Notes: a model not told the origin generated them from the sequence alone. Shown: positions 46,231-55,874, counted from the stretch's first letter. The stretch is DNA of 64,000 bases from Bacteroidota bacterium (GCA_029907355.1 JARYLZ010000002.1:32696-96695), one strand, 5' to 3'. Made by a program: numbers and translations.

Positions 46231-46828
46231 CGATAAAGGTCGAAGCGAATTGAAATGGCTTTGCCGGCGCGGCAAGAGGGGCGGATCAGTTCGCTCGGTC
46301 GATTTGACGTTGATGGCGATAACGAAAGGCGATCGGTGGGGGAGGGTACTCCGAGCGGAGAGGGCATGGTGCGTGCTTCCGTGCGGACATTGGATCTCTC
46401 ACGGAATTTCAGCCTTCTCCATTCTCGATAGGTCGACGTGTCGATCCGCACTTTCGAGCGAACCCGCACCGTTCTCTCGATATCGCCGATCGGTTCTGAA
46501 GCGGTGATCGGGCACATGTTTTCGTTTTCGATACAGGGAGGTTTCTCGGGTAGACCAGATCTGCCTAATCGTATATTCCACGAAAAGGGAGAAGAACCCA
46601 GAATAACTGTACGGCAATCTCGGGAAGTAGAATCAGCTTGACCTTCGATCTCCTTCTCCGCTATCCTGAACCCGGGTTATCGGCGAGCTTGAAAATCCGT
46701 AGGAATGGCGGTAGGTTGATTCATGGAGCGTCGAGGAGATTTTATCATCCGATCCCTCTCCGTATGTGCCGTGGAGCAGGATCCCCGCATCGTGCGGTCG
46801 CAAACGACAGGCTGTGCATGCATTCTCG
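46231..46828. other. Gene-free spacer downstream of tRNA-Glu, 598 bases
   Basis: Only short frames on both strands. The largest minus-strand one (46185-46517) runs through the tRNA and is a typical artefact. I see no integrase, direct repeat of the tRNA 3' end, or terminator. It may be a decayed insertion next to a tRNA, but nothing recognisable remains. Confidence 0.3.
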
Positions 46829-47269
46829 ATGATTCGTTCCGAAACTCTTGAGAACGGTGTTTTCCGCCGCATGCTCGTCGTTCCCCCCGATGCGGTCGAT
46901 AGGAACGGGCACGTGAACAATGTCCGGTACGTGGAATGGATGCAAGACGTCGCCATACGACACTCGGAAATTTCGGGCGGCACGGCTGCCATGAATTCAT
47001 CAGGAGGGACGTGGGTCGTCCGTTCACACCGTATCATGTACTTGAGCCCTGCATTCTCGGGCGACCTCGTTGAGGTAGCCACCTGGGTCGCCGCTTTCGG
47101 ACGCGTCAAATCCTTCCGACGATATCGCTTTACACGAATCCCCGACGGCAGGCTCCTGGCGCAAGGGGAAACGGAATGGGTGTTTCTCGATGCGCACAGT
47201 GGCAGACCGGTCACCATACCCGAAACGGTGCGTTCCTGTTTCCCCGTCATTGAAGTCGCGGAACCTTAG
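46829..47269 (+). CDS. 4HBT-type acyl-CoA thioesterase (hot-dog fold)
   Basis: A 146-residue hot-dog protein. Start chosen at ATG 46829; a longer frame from 46766 lacks support. The N-terminal half has the family-typical DRNGHVNNVRYVEWMQD, whose Asp is the catalytic acid of YbgC/4-hydroxybenzoyl-CoA-like thioesterases. The core continues with GTWVVRSHRIMYLSPAF and ends in GETEWVFLDAHSGRPV, a typical thioesterase strand pair. It should hydrolyse acyl-CoA or acyl-ACP; the chain length cannot be told. Monocistronic. Confidence 0.82.
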   Translation: MIRSETLENGVFRRMLVVPPDAVDRNGHVNNVRYVEWMQDVAIRHSEISGGTAAMNSSGGTWVVRSHRIMYLSPAFSGDLVEVATWVAAFGRVKSFRRYRFTRIPDGRLLAQGETEWVFLDAHSGRPVTIPETVRSCFPVIEVAEP

Positions 47270-47380
47270 TGTGACGATGCCGTTTTTCGATCACTGTACC
47301 CCGAGAGAGTTCCCATTGCACTGTTCGTACTACCCAGGGTATTTCCACCCAACAACTACAAGAGACGAGGGTGCTCACCC

Positions 47381-48025
47381 ATGATCTATGCCGTGAAACG
47401 AATCGACCTGAAAAAAGAATGGAAGCATCTCTACTCGCCGTCTGCGGGGAAGGTGGAAGTGGTGGACGTTCCCGAGTTCCTGTTTGTGATGGTCGACGGG
47501 ACTGCATGCGCAGGGGAGCTGCCCGCCGAGTCCCGAGAGTTCCAGGATGCCGTTACGGCGCTCTACGGCATATCCTACACGCTGAAGTTCCTTTCGAAGG
47601 GGCGGGAAGGCGGAGCCGTCGATTATCCAGTCATGGGGCTGGAGGGGCTGTGGTGGACCGATTCGGGAGATTTCGATTTCGCCCATGGAGCGAGGTGGTA
47701 CTGGACGCTGATGATCATGCAGCCGCCGCACATCACCCCGGCGATGTTCGCCGAAGCGCTTCGCGCGCTCGAAGGAAAGAAGAAGAACCCGGCCACTCGC
47801 TCCCTTCGCCTCGAACGGCTCCGCGAGGGGTTGTGCATGCAAACGATGCATATCGGGCCGTACTCCGAGGAGCCTCGTACAATGGAGAAGATGAAATCTT
47901 TCGCCGAAACGAACGGCTACATCTACCGCGGAAGGCATCATGAGATCTACATCGGCGACCCGAGGCGGGCGAAGCCGGAAAAACTGCGGACCATCCTGAG
48001 GCAACCTGTCGAGAGAAAACCGTAA
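47381..48025 (+). CDS. GyrI-like small-molecule-binding domain protein
   Basis: A 214-residue protein with the GyrI/AraC_E_bind (PF06445-like) fold. Typical blocks are VEVVDVPEFLFVMVDGTA at the start and MQTMHIGPYSEEPRTMEKM toward the middle, with the conserved E-x-Y/I-x-G-D-P terminal part (HHEIYIGDPRRAKPEKL). These stand-alone domains bind small hydrophobic ligands or inhibit gyrase in some relatives; no DNA-binding domain is fused here. It may be co-transcribed with the following methyltransferase (17-base gap). Confidence 0.82.
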   Translation: MIYAVKRIDLKKEWKHLYSPSAGKVEVVDVPEFLFVMVDGTACAGELPAESREFQDAVTALYGISYTLKFLSKGREGGAVDYPVMGLEGLWWTDSGDFDFAHGARWYWTLMIMQPPHITPAMFAEALRALEGKKKNPATRSLRLERLREGLCMQTMHIGPYSEEPRTMEKMKSFAETNGYIYRGRHHEIYIGDPRRAKPEKLRTILRQPVERKP

Positions 48026-48042
48026 AGGAGGACAAGACGGGT

Positions 48043-48900
48043 TTGGAACACGATACGCATGCGATTTACCCTCGAGGGTGTGCGATGGACGGCGGCGGGT
48101 TGAAGAGGCGGGTGAGAGATTTCTGGAACGAAAATCCCTGCGGTGTCGTGTACGCGGGTGGGGAATCGCGACGGGCGTACTATGATGGACAGGCAAGGAC
48201 GCGGTACGAATTGGAACCGTACATCCGTGCGTTTGCACGGTTCGAGGAAGGGCACGACAAGGACGTTCTCGAGGTCGGCATCGGTATGGGGGCGGATCAT
48301 CTCGAGTGGGCGAATGCCCGCCCGCGTTCCTTGACCGGCATCGACCTGACCCTGATGGCCGTCGAGCACACGAAAGAACGGTTCGAGCTGCAGGGGTTCA
48401 CGCCGTGCGTGTTCGTAGCGGATGCCGAATGGTTACCTTTTCGGGACGCTTCGTTCGATATCGTCTACTCATGGGGTGTTCTCCACCACTCGCCCGACAC
48501 GGCGAAAGGGGTGGAGGAAGTGTCCCGCGTTCTCCGGCCGGGCGGACGTGCGCGTATCATGCTTTATCACAAGCGTTCAATAACCGGTCTCTTGTTGTGG
48601 TTACGTTACGGCCTCATGGCTGGGAGACCGTTCCGGTCGTGGAGCGAGATCTATTCCCATCACTTGGAGAGTCCAGGGACGAAGGCCTTCACTGTGGAGG
48701 AGGCCCGAAGGATGTTCTCAAGATTCCGGCACGTCGAAATCAGCCTCCGGCTCTCGATCGGCGATCTCCTGGAAGGCGCTGCAGGACAGCGGCACGGGGG
48801 GGAATTCCTGCGACTCATGCGGGGATTGTGGCCGCGGTGGTTGATGCGACGTTTCTGCCGCAGGTTCGGGCTTTGCATGCTGATCGAGGCGGTGAAATAG
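48043..48900 (+). CDS. Class I SAM-dependent methyltransferase
   Basis: A 285-residue Rossmann-fold methyltransferase. Motif I is VLEVGIGMGADH and motif II TGIDLTLMAVEH, then FVADAEWLPFRDASFDIVYSWGVLHH, with the small-molecule methyltransferase-type VLRPGGRARIMLYHK. Residues ~90-210 hold the core; the C-terminus is helical and basic. The start is a TTG at 48043 after AAAGGAGG (11-base spacing); a later ATG at 48085 is a poorer match. Adjacent to the GyrI-like gene and likely in the same transcript. Substrate unknown. Confidence 0.85.
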   Translation: MEHDTHAIYPRGCAMDGGGLKRRVRDFWNENPCGVVYAGGESRRAYYDGQARTRYELEPYIRAFARFEEGHDKDVLEVGIGMGADHLEWANARPRSLTGIDLTLMAVEHTKERFELQGFTPCVFVADAEWLPFRDASFDIVYSWGVLHHSPDTAKGVEEVSRVLRPGGRARIMLYHKRSITGLLLWLRYGLMAGRPFRSWSEIYSHHLESPGTKAFTVEEARRMFSRFRHVEISLRLSIGDLLEGAAGQRHGGEFLRLMRGLWPRWLMRRFCRRFGLCMLIEAVK

Positions 48901-49089
48901 TCACAGGTCTCACGCGGTTTTCCGTCTCAAGAAAGTCTTTCTCATATTCTGAAAAATTCGAGAGCCTGTCCAAGTGAACACGACCTCGGAATCCCGACGT
49001 CCGCGGGGTCTGTGCCCCCGGATGTGCACCCAGCACAAGCCGCCATATGAAGGCGGAGCACCTTTCCACACCAAGCAGGAGACGCTTGT

Positions 49090-50568
49090 ATGAACCGTAT
49101 ACTGATCGGGAAAGGAGAAGAACAGGTTTTTCTTCTTCCCAAATACGGCAATCGCCATGGGATGATCGCAGGGGCGACGGGGACCGGCAAGACGGTTTCC
49201 CTACTCGTCATGGCCGAGGGTTTTTCCCGCCTTGGGGTTCCCGTGTTCATCGCCGATGTGAAAGGGGATGTCGCCGGTCTTGCGATGGCAGGGGTATTCA
49301 ACGAAAAGATCAGCCAAAGAGTCACGGAGATCGGCATCGAGAATTTCGCGTGCGAGAAGAACCCGGTCGTCTTTTGGGACGTGTTCGGTGAGGCGGGACA
49401 CCCTGTCCGCACGACGGTGAGCGAAATGGGGCCGAGCCTCATGGGGCGTATTCTCGAAGTCAACGAAACGCAGGTGGGGATGCTCGAGATCGCATTCAAA
49501 CTCGCGGATGAACAGGGATTGTTGCTGCTCGATCTGGATGACCTGCGTGCCTTGCTGACTTTCCTGGCGGATAACCGAAAAGAGATTTCCGCCGAGTACG
49601 GACTCGTCAGCTCCCAGTCCGTGGCCGCTGTTCAACGCGCCCTGTTGTCGCTGGATAGGGAAGGCGGAAAATCTTTCTTCGGCGAACCTGCATTGGATCT
49701 GAACGACCTTCTCCGCACGGACCCGACTGGTCGCGGCATCATCAACATTCTTGCGGCGGACCGCTTGGTCCTCAAACCGCGTTTGTACTCGAGTTTTCTG
49801 CTATGGCTTCTTTCCGAACTCTACGAAAACCTGCCCGAAGTAGGGGATCTCGACGTACCACGGCTGGTGTTCTTCTTCGACGAGGCGCACCTGCTTTTCG
49901 ACGATGCTCCCCCGATGTTGAGCCGCCGCGTGGAACAGGTCGTGCGGCTCATCCGCTCGAAGGGTGTCGGTGTCTATTTCTGCTCGCAGTTCCCCGACGA
50001 CGTGCCGAACGAGATCCTCGGCCAGCTCGGGAATCGTGTTCAGCATGCCCTGCGCGCGTACACGCCGCGCGACCAGAAAGCGGTGAAAACTGCGGCGGAG
50101 ACCTTCGTCCCGAACCCGAAACTTGACGTTGCAGAGGTCATATCTCAACTCGGTGTCGGAGAGGCGCTCGTGTCGACCCTGCAGGAAAAGGCCGTCCCGA
50201 TGCCTGTCCAGCGCACGTTGATATGCCCACCGCGCTGTCGGATCGGGGCTCTGACACCTGAGGAACGGGAGACCGTCATGGCTCGAAGCCCCATGGTGGG
50301 AAGGTATGATACACCGGTGAACCGCGAGTCTGCATACGAGATCCTGAAAAGACGGACTCTGGGAAAGGAAAGGGAAAAGCGCGAAGAGGAAAACAGAGAA
50401 GAAGAGAAGGCGACAGACCAGCCCCATGTCATCAGCGATCTGCTCTGGGGGACGGGACGGAGGCAGGGCGTGGTTGAAGCGTTCGCGAAGCAAGCCGCGC
50501 GCAGTGTCGGCACCCAGATCATCCGCGGCATTCTGGGCGGCATTCTCGGCGGTTCCCGCCGCCGATAA
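49090..50568 (+). CDS. HerA-like / DUF853 ATPase
   Basis: A 492-residue RecA-like P-loop ATPase of the HerA/FtsK-like DUF853 group. Walker A is GATGTGKT (residues 28-35), with PVFIADVKGDVAG next. Walker B is RLVFFFDEAHLLF (near 265), followed by the sensor region GVGVYFCSQFPDDVP. The last ~80 residues are charged and helical (EKREEENREEEK), ending in a Gly/Arg-rich tail (GGILGGSRRR). In archaea HerA works with NurA nuclease; here no NurA is next door. Its bacterial role is not established. CAGGAG precedes ATG 49090. Confidence 0.88.
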   Translation: MNRILIGKGEEQVFLLPKYGNRHGMIAGATGTGKTVSLLVMAEGFSRLGVPVFIADVKGDVAGLAMAGVFNEKISQRVTEIGIENFACEKNPVVFWDVFGEAGHPVRTTVSEMGPSLMGRILEVNETQVGMLEIAFKLADEQGLLLLDLDDLRALLTFLADNRKEISAEYGLVSSQSVAAVQRALLSLDREGGKSFFGEPALDLNDLLRTDPTGRGIINILAADRLVLKPRLYSSFLLWLLSELYENLPEVGDLDVPRLVFFFDEAHLLFDDAPPMLSRRVEQVVRLIRSKGVGVYFCSQFPDDVPNEILGQLGNRVQHALRAYTPRDQKAVKTAAETFVPNPKLDVAEVISQLGVGEALVSTLQEKAVPMPVQRTLICPPRCRIGALTPEERETVMARSPMVGRYDTPVNRESAYEILKRRTLGKEREKREEENREEEKATDQPHVISDLLWGTGRRQGVVEAFAKQAARSVGTQIIRGILGGILGGSRRR

Positions 50569-50884
50569 AAATCATTTCACCACCGGCTTTATCATTGCAG
50601 GCACGCTTCAAGGTGTCGCCGGACGTTGGGGGGGTATAACCGATTTCTTTTTCAAACGGGGAAATTTGACCACGCTGTGGATGACCGGGAACGCGAAATG
50701 ATCACCGTGCCTTCTTCGTTAGTCCTGAAACGATTGGCAATCGGCGTGGAATTCCCCTACCTTTCTCTTTGAGAACACACGGCTCCCCTGAACACTGTTA
50801 TCGTATTCCTGTCCGGCAACCACGACGCGAGAGCGGAGTCCGTAGTTTCTCGTGGCGTATCTATCAACGAGAGAGGGGTGTACA
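50569..50884. other. Gene-free spacer, 316 bases
   Basis: Between the HerA-like ATPase and the YidB-like gene. No credible ORF, terminator or repeat. A weak TTGAGA near 50770 could be a -35 element, but no -10 partner is clear. Confidence 0.25.
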
Positions 50885-51289
50885 ATGGGCAGTATCGATG
50901 AGATCGGCGGAATGTTGTTTGGGAAGAAGCTCGGCGCGGGCGGGGTGGAAAGCCTGATGAGCGCGATCGGAAACATGATTGGAAGCGGCGGTGGGCTTTC
51001 CGGCCTCGTGGACAAATTCATGGAGCGCGGTTTCGGCGATATCGTTTCTTCGTGGATCGGGATAGGGCCGAACATGCCGGTCGACGGCGAGCAGATTCAA
51101 TCCATGCTCGGCGAAAGGGAAGTGCGCTCGATCGCCGAAAAAGCGGGGATGTCCCCCCAAGAAGCTGCGAACGGTTTAGCCGTCCTTCTCCCGAAAGTCG
51201 TCGACAGCATTACCCCGACGGGGACGATCCCAGAGGGGACGTCGCTCGAAGGCCTGCTGAGCGGTTTGAAAAAGAGCTTCGGGGCATGA
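50885..51289 (+). CDS. YidB-like (DUF937) protein
   Basis: A 134-residue acidic, Gly-rich cytoplasmic protein. Start at ATG 50885, behind a GAGAGGGG sequence. Characteristic features are GGLSGLVDKFMERGFGDIVSSWIG in the middle and the C-terminal EAANGLAVLLPKVVDSITPTG; the latter is typical of the YidB/DUF937 family. YidB-like proteins are widespread and of unknown function. It stands alone after the HerA-like ATPase (316-base gap) and before a long gene-free region. Confidence 0.82.
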   Translation: MGSIDEIGGMLFGKKLGAGGVESLMSAIGNMIGSGGGLSGLVDKFMERGFGDIVSSWIGIGPNMPVDGEQIQSMLGEREVRSIAEKAGMSPQEAANGLAVLLPKVVDSITPTGTIPEGTSLEGLLSGLKKSFGA

Positions 51290-52040
51290 TCGCCGGTTGC
51301 GTCGGGAGAACCAGTCGCATCCCATTCTCTCTCGTAACGCGTCCGCTTCGATCACGACGGCCGGAGAGGGGAGGAGTGTCTGCGAAAGCAGCCATGTTCC
51401 GGTTCGGAAATACACGATGGATGGGCGATGAGATCGGCCGCATGTACCGGCGGCACGTTCGAACCCCTTAGGAGGAATTGCACGAACGAAGGAGCGGCCA
51501 CGTGACAGCAGGTCTTCTCTTCACCTCCTTGTCCGCTCACGTGAAGTCTTTGAAGCGGTTTCGATATTTCGTAGACCACCGGAATCCGGAATGGCGATAA
51601 TCCTCAGCATACGAGAGGGGCCCCGTGCTTTTCATGGGAAAGACCAATTCCATGGCGGTGAGAAGAAACCTGTACGGCCGTTCCGGAGCGAGGGAAGCGC
51701 ATCGGCCGGAGTGTGCGAATATCCTCGCACTCATCGCTCGGTGTGAAAGGGGAAGCTCGCTTTTTCCGAGAGGTTTCGATTAGGCAACCATCTCGGAAGA
51801 ATGGGCATATGAGGACAAATTCCCGCCGCAGAAGAGGTGAGTGTGTGATTGTCGCAAAGACAATACATCATTCTTTCTCACCGACACGGCGGACGTCTTT
51901 TCTCCCAAAATTTCCAGCGGATGCCTGAAAAACCTTTATGCATTGCATACATCGTGAAGAAGCTTTTACTTCTTATCACTTCTCCCGATGACCGCATACG
52001 CTCTTCCACCCGGACCTCCCTTCTTGCATGATATCGTTTC
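51290..52040. other. Gene-free spacer, 751 bases
   Basis: Overlapping short frames on both strands, none with ribosome-binding site, motif or family. Downstream of it lies a decayed GNAT gene, so this spacer may also contain old coding sequence. No repeat or mobile-element remnant is visible. Confidence 0.3.
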
Positions 52041-52516
52041 GTGGTTACCTTCCGTTCTCTCGGCCCGGACCGCCTTGTTACCCGCCCATTCTCTCTCGAC
52101 GACCTCCCGCGAGTGAAAGAGTCGGCGAGCGTATGGGAAAGCGCCGAGTTACAGCAAGTAAACCGCACCTTTACGAGTATTGAATTTCGGGAATGCTCAA
52201 TCCTTCAGCGTGGGGGAAGGCCTTATCTTCATCATGACGCCCCAAGAGGGCGACATTCTCCTGGGAGCCATCGGTTTCGTCATCGATCGGGACCAGCAAT
52301 CGGTGGGGATGGATTTCTCTGTCGGGTAGCGCTACCGGCACCGGAGGTCCTTCACGGAGGTAGCGGGAGAGACTCTCCGTAACGCGTTCGAGATCTGAAT
52401 ATGATCGGATGGAGGCTCGTCACATGACTATAAACGTACTCGCAGATCGATCATACTCAGAAAACGGGAACGAGGTACACAGGTACGTTGGAGCGATCCA
52501 TTTCCCGTTGGAGTAA
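52041..52516 (+). pseudogene. Decayed GNAT acetyltransferase (RimJ-like)
   Basis: Three adjacent reading frames together spell a GNAT acetyltransferase of the RimJ/RimL type. Frame A (from GTG 52041) has RPFSLDDLPRVKESAS, the typical N-terminal segment. A +1 frame (from about 52198) has GDILLGAIGFVIDRD then, after an in-frame TAG at 52327, YRHRRSFTEVAGETLRNAFE, matching the acetyl-CoA pyrophosphate loop and following helix. A third frame (ATG 52409) has EARHMTINVLADRSYSENG, matching the C-terminal segment, to a TAA at 52514. At least two frameshifts and one internal stop make it non-functional, or else an assembly error. Confidence 0.7.
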
Positions 52517-52722
52517 GTTTGAAGATAGAGCCGCGTCGTTCCTCTTCTCCGAGAAATACCTGCAACACCTCTCCTTACAGCGGCCGATGCGTGCATCACA
52601 TGTCTCTTCCCCATCATCATGCTTTCGTGCGGAAATATATGGATGAACAGGAGTGATGCCTGCGGGATTCCCCACCGCTTCATGAAGGGTTCGAGTCTAG
52701 GTGAACACCATTTCGCAACGTC

Positions 52723-52731
52723 GAGGTGATC
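52723..52731 (+). promoter_or_regulatory. Strong ribosome-binding site deciding the GTG start of the AlkD-like gene
   Basis: GAGGTGATC, an almost full match to the anti-Shine-Dalgarno region, two bases before GTG 52734. It makes this start more likely than the in-frame GTG at 52701. Confidence 0.65.
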
Positions 52732-52733
52732 AC

Positions 52734-53414
52734 GTGGCACCAGTGGGTAAGGTTCTTGAAAAACTCAGGGCTAAAGCGGATCCCTCTCGTCTCGAAGGCA
52801 TGGCGAAGTTCGGGATGAATACGAAGAACCGTCTCGGCGTTTCGATGCCGGACATCCGCCGCGTCGCGAAGGAAACGGGGAGGGATCACACGCTTGCACT
52901 CGAATTGTGGAAGACGGGTATTGCGGAGGCTCGGATCGCGGCATCGCTGATCGCCGATCCGGAAAAGCTGACAATCCGGGAGATGGAATCATGGGTCGGG
53001 GATTTCGACTCGTGGGACGTCTGTGATCAGGTCTGCATGAACCTGTTCCGGAAAAGTCCGTTGTCGGCACGGAAAATCATGGAGTGGTCCCGGAGGGAAG
53101 AAGAATTCGTCAAGAGAGCGGCCTTTGCCCTGATAGCATGCCTCGCGCATTATGCCGAGGGTGCGAGAGACGAGGAGTTTCTCGAATATCTCCCGATCAT
53201 CGAGCGCTGCGCGGATGATGGGAGAAATTTCGTGAAGAAAGCGGTCAACTGGGCGTTGCGCGGTATCGGGAAAAGGAATGCGGCTTTGAATGCAGCGGCC
53301 ATACGAACGGCGGAAGCGATGCGGACCAGCGGCTCGAGATCGGCTCGATGGATCGCGGCCGACGCTCTTCGGGAACTGCAGAGTGACGGCATTCAAAAAC
53401 GGTTTACCGCGTGA
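52734..53414 (+). CDS. AlkD-like DNA alkylation repair protein (HEAT-repeat fold)
   Basis: A 226-residue all-helical protein of the AlkC/AlkD DNA-glycosylase superfamily (COG4912-like). Typical pieces are GVSMPDIRRVAKETG, the sequence ESWVGDFDSWDVCDQV, containing the family's conserved W-D and D-C residues of the DNA-binding pocket, and FVKKAVNWALRGIGKRN, a signature helix pair. These enzymes remove N3- and N7-alkyl purines without flipping the base. Start GTG 52734 with a GAGGTGATC site. It is 3' of the GNAT pseudogene and independent of other repair genes. Confidence 0.9.
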   Translation: MAPVGKVLEKLRAKADPSRLEGMAKFGMNTKNRLGVSMPDIRRVAKETGRDHTLALELWKTGIAEARIAASLIADPEKLTIREMESWVGDFDSWDVCDQVCMNLFRKSPLSARKIMEWSRREEEFVKRAAFALIACLAHYAEGARDEEFLEYLPIIERCADDGRNFVKKAVNWALRGIGKRNAALNAAAIRTAEAMRTSGSRSARWIAADALRELQSDGIQKRFTA

Positions 53415-53981
53415 TGTGTCGAACCGGCTCCCTATCCGCACGGCCGTTTCCCGTCGAGCGAAACGGCGAGACCTGCAGAGGAGAAACGGAGAAGATCCGA
53501 GTGATGCCGGAAACAGAGATCATTCCCGATATCGAGGTCTTCCCGAACCATTTTCTCGTCTGTTGGGGCATCGGGAATTTCGTACTGCTCTCGTTGAATA
53601 GACATCGGCGGAAGATGTCATGAGTGTGGTCGATTACTCCTCCTCGGCGGGATGTTTGTCCTCCCCCTCGAGGACTGCCTCCGCAGTTTTTCGGGAAGAA
53701 ACGGGTTCGGGAGGAGATGAGAATGCCGACGACGATATCATTCCCAGAAGGGAAGAAAGCTCAAAGGGGAAGAAGAAAGCTCAAAGGGAAAAAGATTCCT
53801 TCGATGAACGTTCAGAACGCTTCGCGTATCCGCGTTCTCACCCTTTTCAACACGGATCGCTGGACTCTGAAGGGGAATGACCGGAGAGGGATCCGAGGGT
53901 GGATTTCGTGCTTGCTACGAGTTGTTGTTTGACAGACTTGTGAAGCGGTGTATTTCCCTCACCGCGAAAGCGATGTCATGA
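53415..53981. other. Gene-free spacer, 567 bases
   Basis: Short frames only. It contains a 17-bp direct repeat (GAAGAAAGCTCAAAGGG at 53752-53768 and 53772-53788). No recognisable RNA gene, terminator or protein; possibly decayed. Confidence 0.3.
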
Positions 53982-55433
53982 TCAGCGTATGAAAACGATG
54001 GAGGATCGTTGTACATGGGTGTCGGTTTCAGCCACGACGTGGTAAACTCCTGGCGGTACCTGCATCCCATGATCATCCTTGCCGTCCCATCGGATGTCGA
54101 GTGTCCCTGTCGACATGCCGTTGTACAACGAGGCAGTCCGTCGCCCGAGGCCGTCGAAAACGGAGAGACGGAGCGGTGCGTAGGGTTTGCACATCACGCG
54201 GAGAACGGTGGATGTCGAGAATGGGTTCGGGGAGGTTTCGATGAAGAGAGCGGTGTGGGGATTATCGGGCATTTCGGCGGCAGTGCCTGCCGGTGCGAAC
54301 GGCACGATCCCTGACCCGGCCGGGACGTACAATATCCCGTTTGCGAATATCGGTTGGCCCATATAAGAGGATGTGCTGTCGTGGAAAACGATTTCACCGG
54401 TGCGGATTCGGAAACCCCTGAGATGGTTTGCCATCCAATCGGTCACGTACACGACATTGTCGACAATGGTGGGGGTAAACGCGCCTTGAACGGGAAAGGA
54501 ATACGACCAGAGGAGAGATCCGGTGCGAATGTCCAATGCGGCGATTCCGCCTTTCCCTGATGTATCGCTCCAGAATGCATAGCACAAAATGCTGTCCGTG
54601 AACGCAATGGCGTTCGTCGCCAGCCTCGCGAGCGTTTTCCCCTCGAGTGGGTGCGTCCAGATCACGGTTCCGGTCGCTGCATCATATGCGGCAATCGTAT
54701 CGAGGCTCGAAGCATAAAGCACGCCGTTCGCGACAGCGACCGAGGGATATGACGGTATGCTTTTGTTCAGTGACCATTGCAGTGCACCGTCGGATTTCGC
54801 AAGCGCGACGATTGCATTGTTCGTGCACACATAAATGCGGCTGTCATCGAGGGCAGGGGAGGCGGTCCCCGTATAGGGTTTCACCCAACGGGTGGAGCCG
54901 GTGGAGGGGTCAAGACACCGGAGGCTGTCCCTCATGATGTAGAGGGAAGAGTCGTCCACGATGGGGGCTTTGCAATAGAGCGAACCGATCGATTTCATCC
55001 AGCGCAGCCTGCCCGTCAATCGATCGAATGCGTAGAGACCGATGCCCCGTTGCCCGCCGGCGAAAACGAGATCGTTCCAAACGGCAGGGACGAAATCGCA
55101 GCTGGCAACCGATGAAGCGACGCTGTCCCACCAGAGTATGGAACCCGTCGTTGCATCGATCGCGGTAATAGTGTTCGGGGATCCTGACGACATCGCGTAG
55201 AGTACCCCCTGGGAGTATATCAGGCTTTCGACGTCTTTAGGGACAGAAATGGGTGTTTTTTTCACTGGGGGTGAAGGAAAGTGGACATCGGGTCCTATCC
55301 AAGAACTCCGCCCTTTCTCTTTGTTGACCATCGGCCAGTCCTGTGCAACGGACGTCGAAATGAGGAGGACGATAATGGAAAAGATTTGTGCCGCTACTGC
55401 CCGACGGGAAAAGAAAAACGATGAAATGGCCAT
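53982..55433 (-). CDS. PQQ-like beta-propeller protein with T9SS C-terminal sorting domain
   Basis: A 483-residue exported protein. Start at ATG 55433, with AAAGGTGG before it. A signal peptide (AAQIFSIIVLLISTSVAQ) is followed by a repeated PQQ/outer-membrane-lipoprotein-type beta propeller (repeats such as ITAIDATTGSILWWDS, LYAFDRLTGRLRWM, IVALAKSDGALQWSL, IAALDIRTGSLLWSY). The final ~80 residues are a T9SS type A sorting domain: SPNPFSTSTVLRV, GLGRRTASLY and PPGVYHVVAET. It is expected at the cell surface or released. The role of the propeller (ligand or enzyme cofactor binding) is unknown. Confidence 0.88.
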   Translation of the reverse strand: MAISSFFFSRRAVAAQIFSIIVLLISTSVAQDWPMVNKEKGRSSWIGPDVHFPSPPVKKTPISVPKDVESLIYSQGVLYAMSSGSPNTITAIDATTGSILWWDSVASSVASCDFVPAVWNDLVFAGGQRGIGLYAFDRLTGRLRWMKSIGSLYCKAPIVDDSSLYIMRDSLRCLDPSTGSTRWVKPYTGTASPALDDSRIYVCTNNAIVALAKSDGALQWSLNKSIPSYPSVAVANGVLYASSLDTIAAYDAATGTVIWTHPLEGKTLARLATNAIAFTDSILCYAFWSDTSGKGGIAALDIRTGSLLWSYSFPVQGAFTPTIVDNVVYVTDWMANHLRGFRIRTGEIVFHDSTSSYMGQPIFANGILYVPAGSGIVPFAPAGTAAEMPDNPHTALFIETSPNPFSTSTVLRVMCKPYAPLRLSVFDGLGRRTASLYNGMSTGTLDIRWDGKDDHGMQVPPGVYHVVAETDTHVQRSSIVFIR

Positions 55434-55874
55434 GGCTTCCACCTTTGTGAGTACACGAATAATCGAGATTGTAATCAGAAGATAATGAAAACGGTCTTAG
55501 GAACCGATCGAGTGCGAATTATGCATGCCTCGTCCGCCCATTTGGACCGAGGTGTCTGTCGGGAAATCCACCGGGCCTTTGCACACGCGCTTCCCTTCAC
55601 GACGGGGAAACAATGATCTGCGGAAGGTGTATGCATGGCATCTGCACGCGGCTGGTTTGTTCATCACATTGCGGGAAGGATGATATTCGGGTGCCTTTTG
55701 GAATCGGGTAAACCCGTAAGATGTGAACGAGCGAGGGGGGATCTCACCCTCCGCGGTCTTTTGTGAACCATACCACGAGAGCATATTCGCCTCCCCTATG
55801 TCTTAGAGACAAACAATCTCTTCACTCGTCTCGCGAGCTCACCGAGAGGGGCGATGATCGGAACTGTTGTTGTA
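55434..55874. other. Gene-free spacer, 441 bases
   Basis: Between two T9SS cargo genes transcribed in the same direction. No credible ORF; the frames present overlap the neighbours' starts. Presumably contains the promoter of the upstream propeller gene. Confidence 0.3.

Noticed and set aside
46185..46517. 110-codon minus-strand frame
   Set aside because: It runs through the tRNA-Glu gene; proteins ending RIRTGVSTLKG are a known artefact of tRNA antisense translation.
46231..46828. Genomic island at tRNA-Glu
   Set aside because: No integrase and no second copy of the tRNA 3' end within the window.
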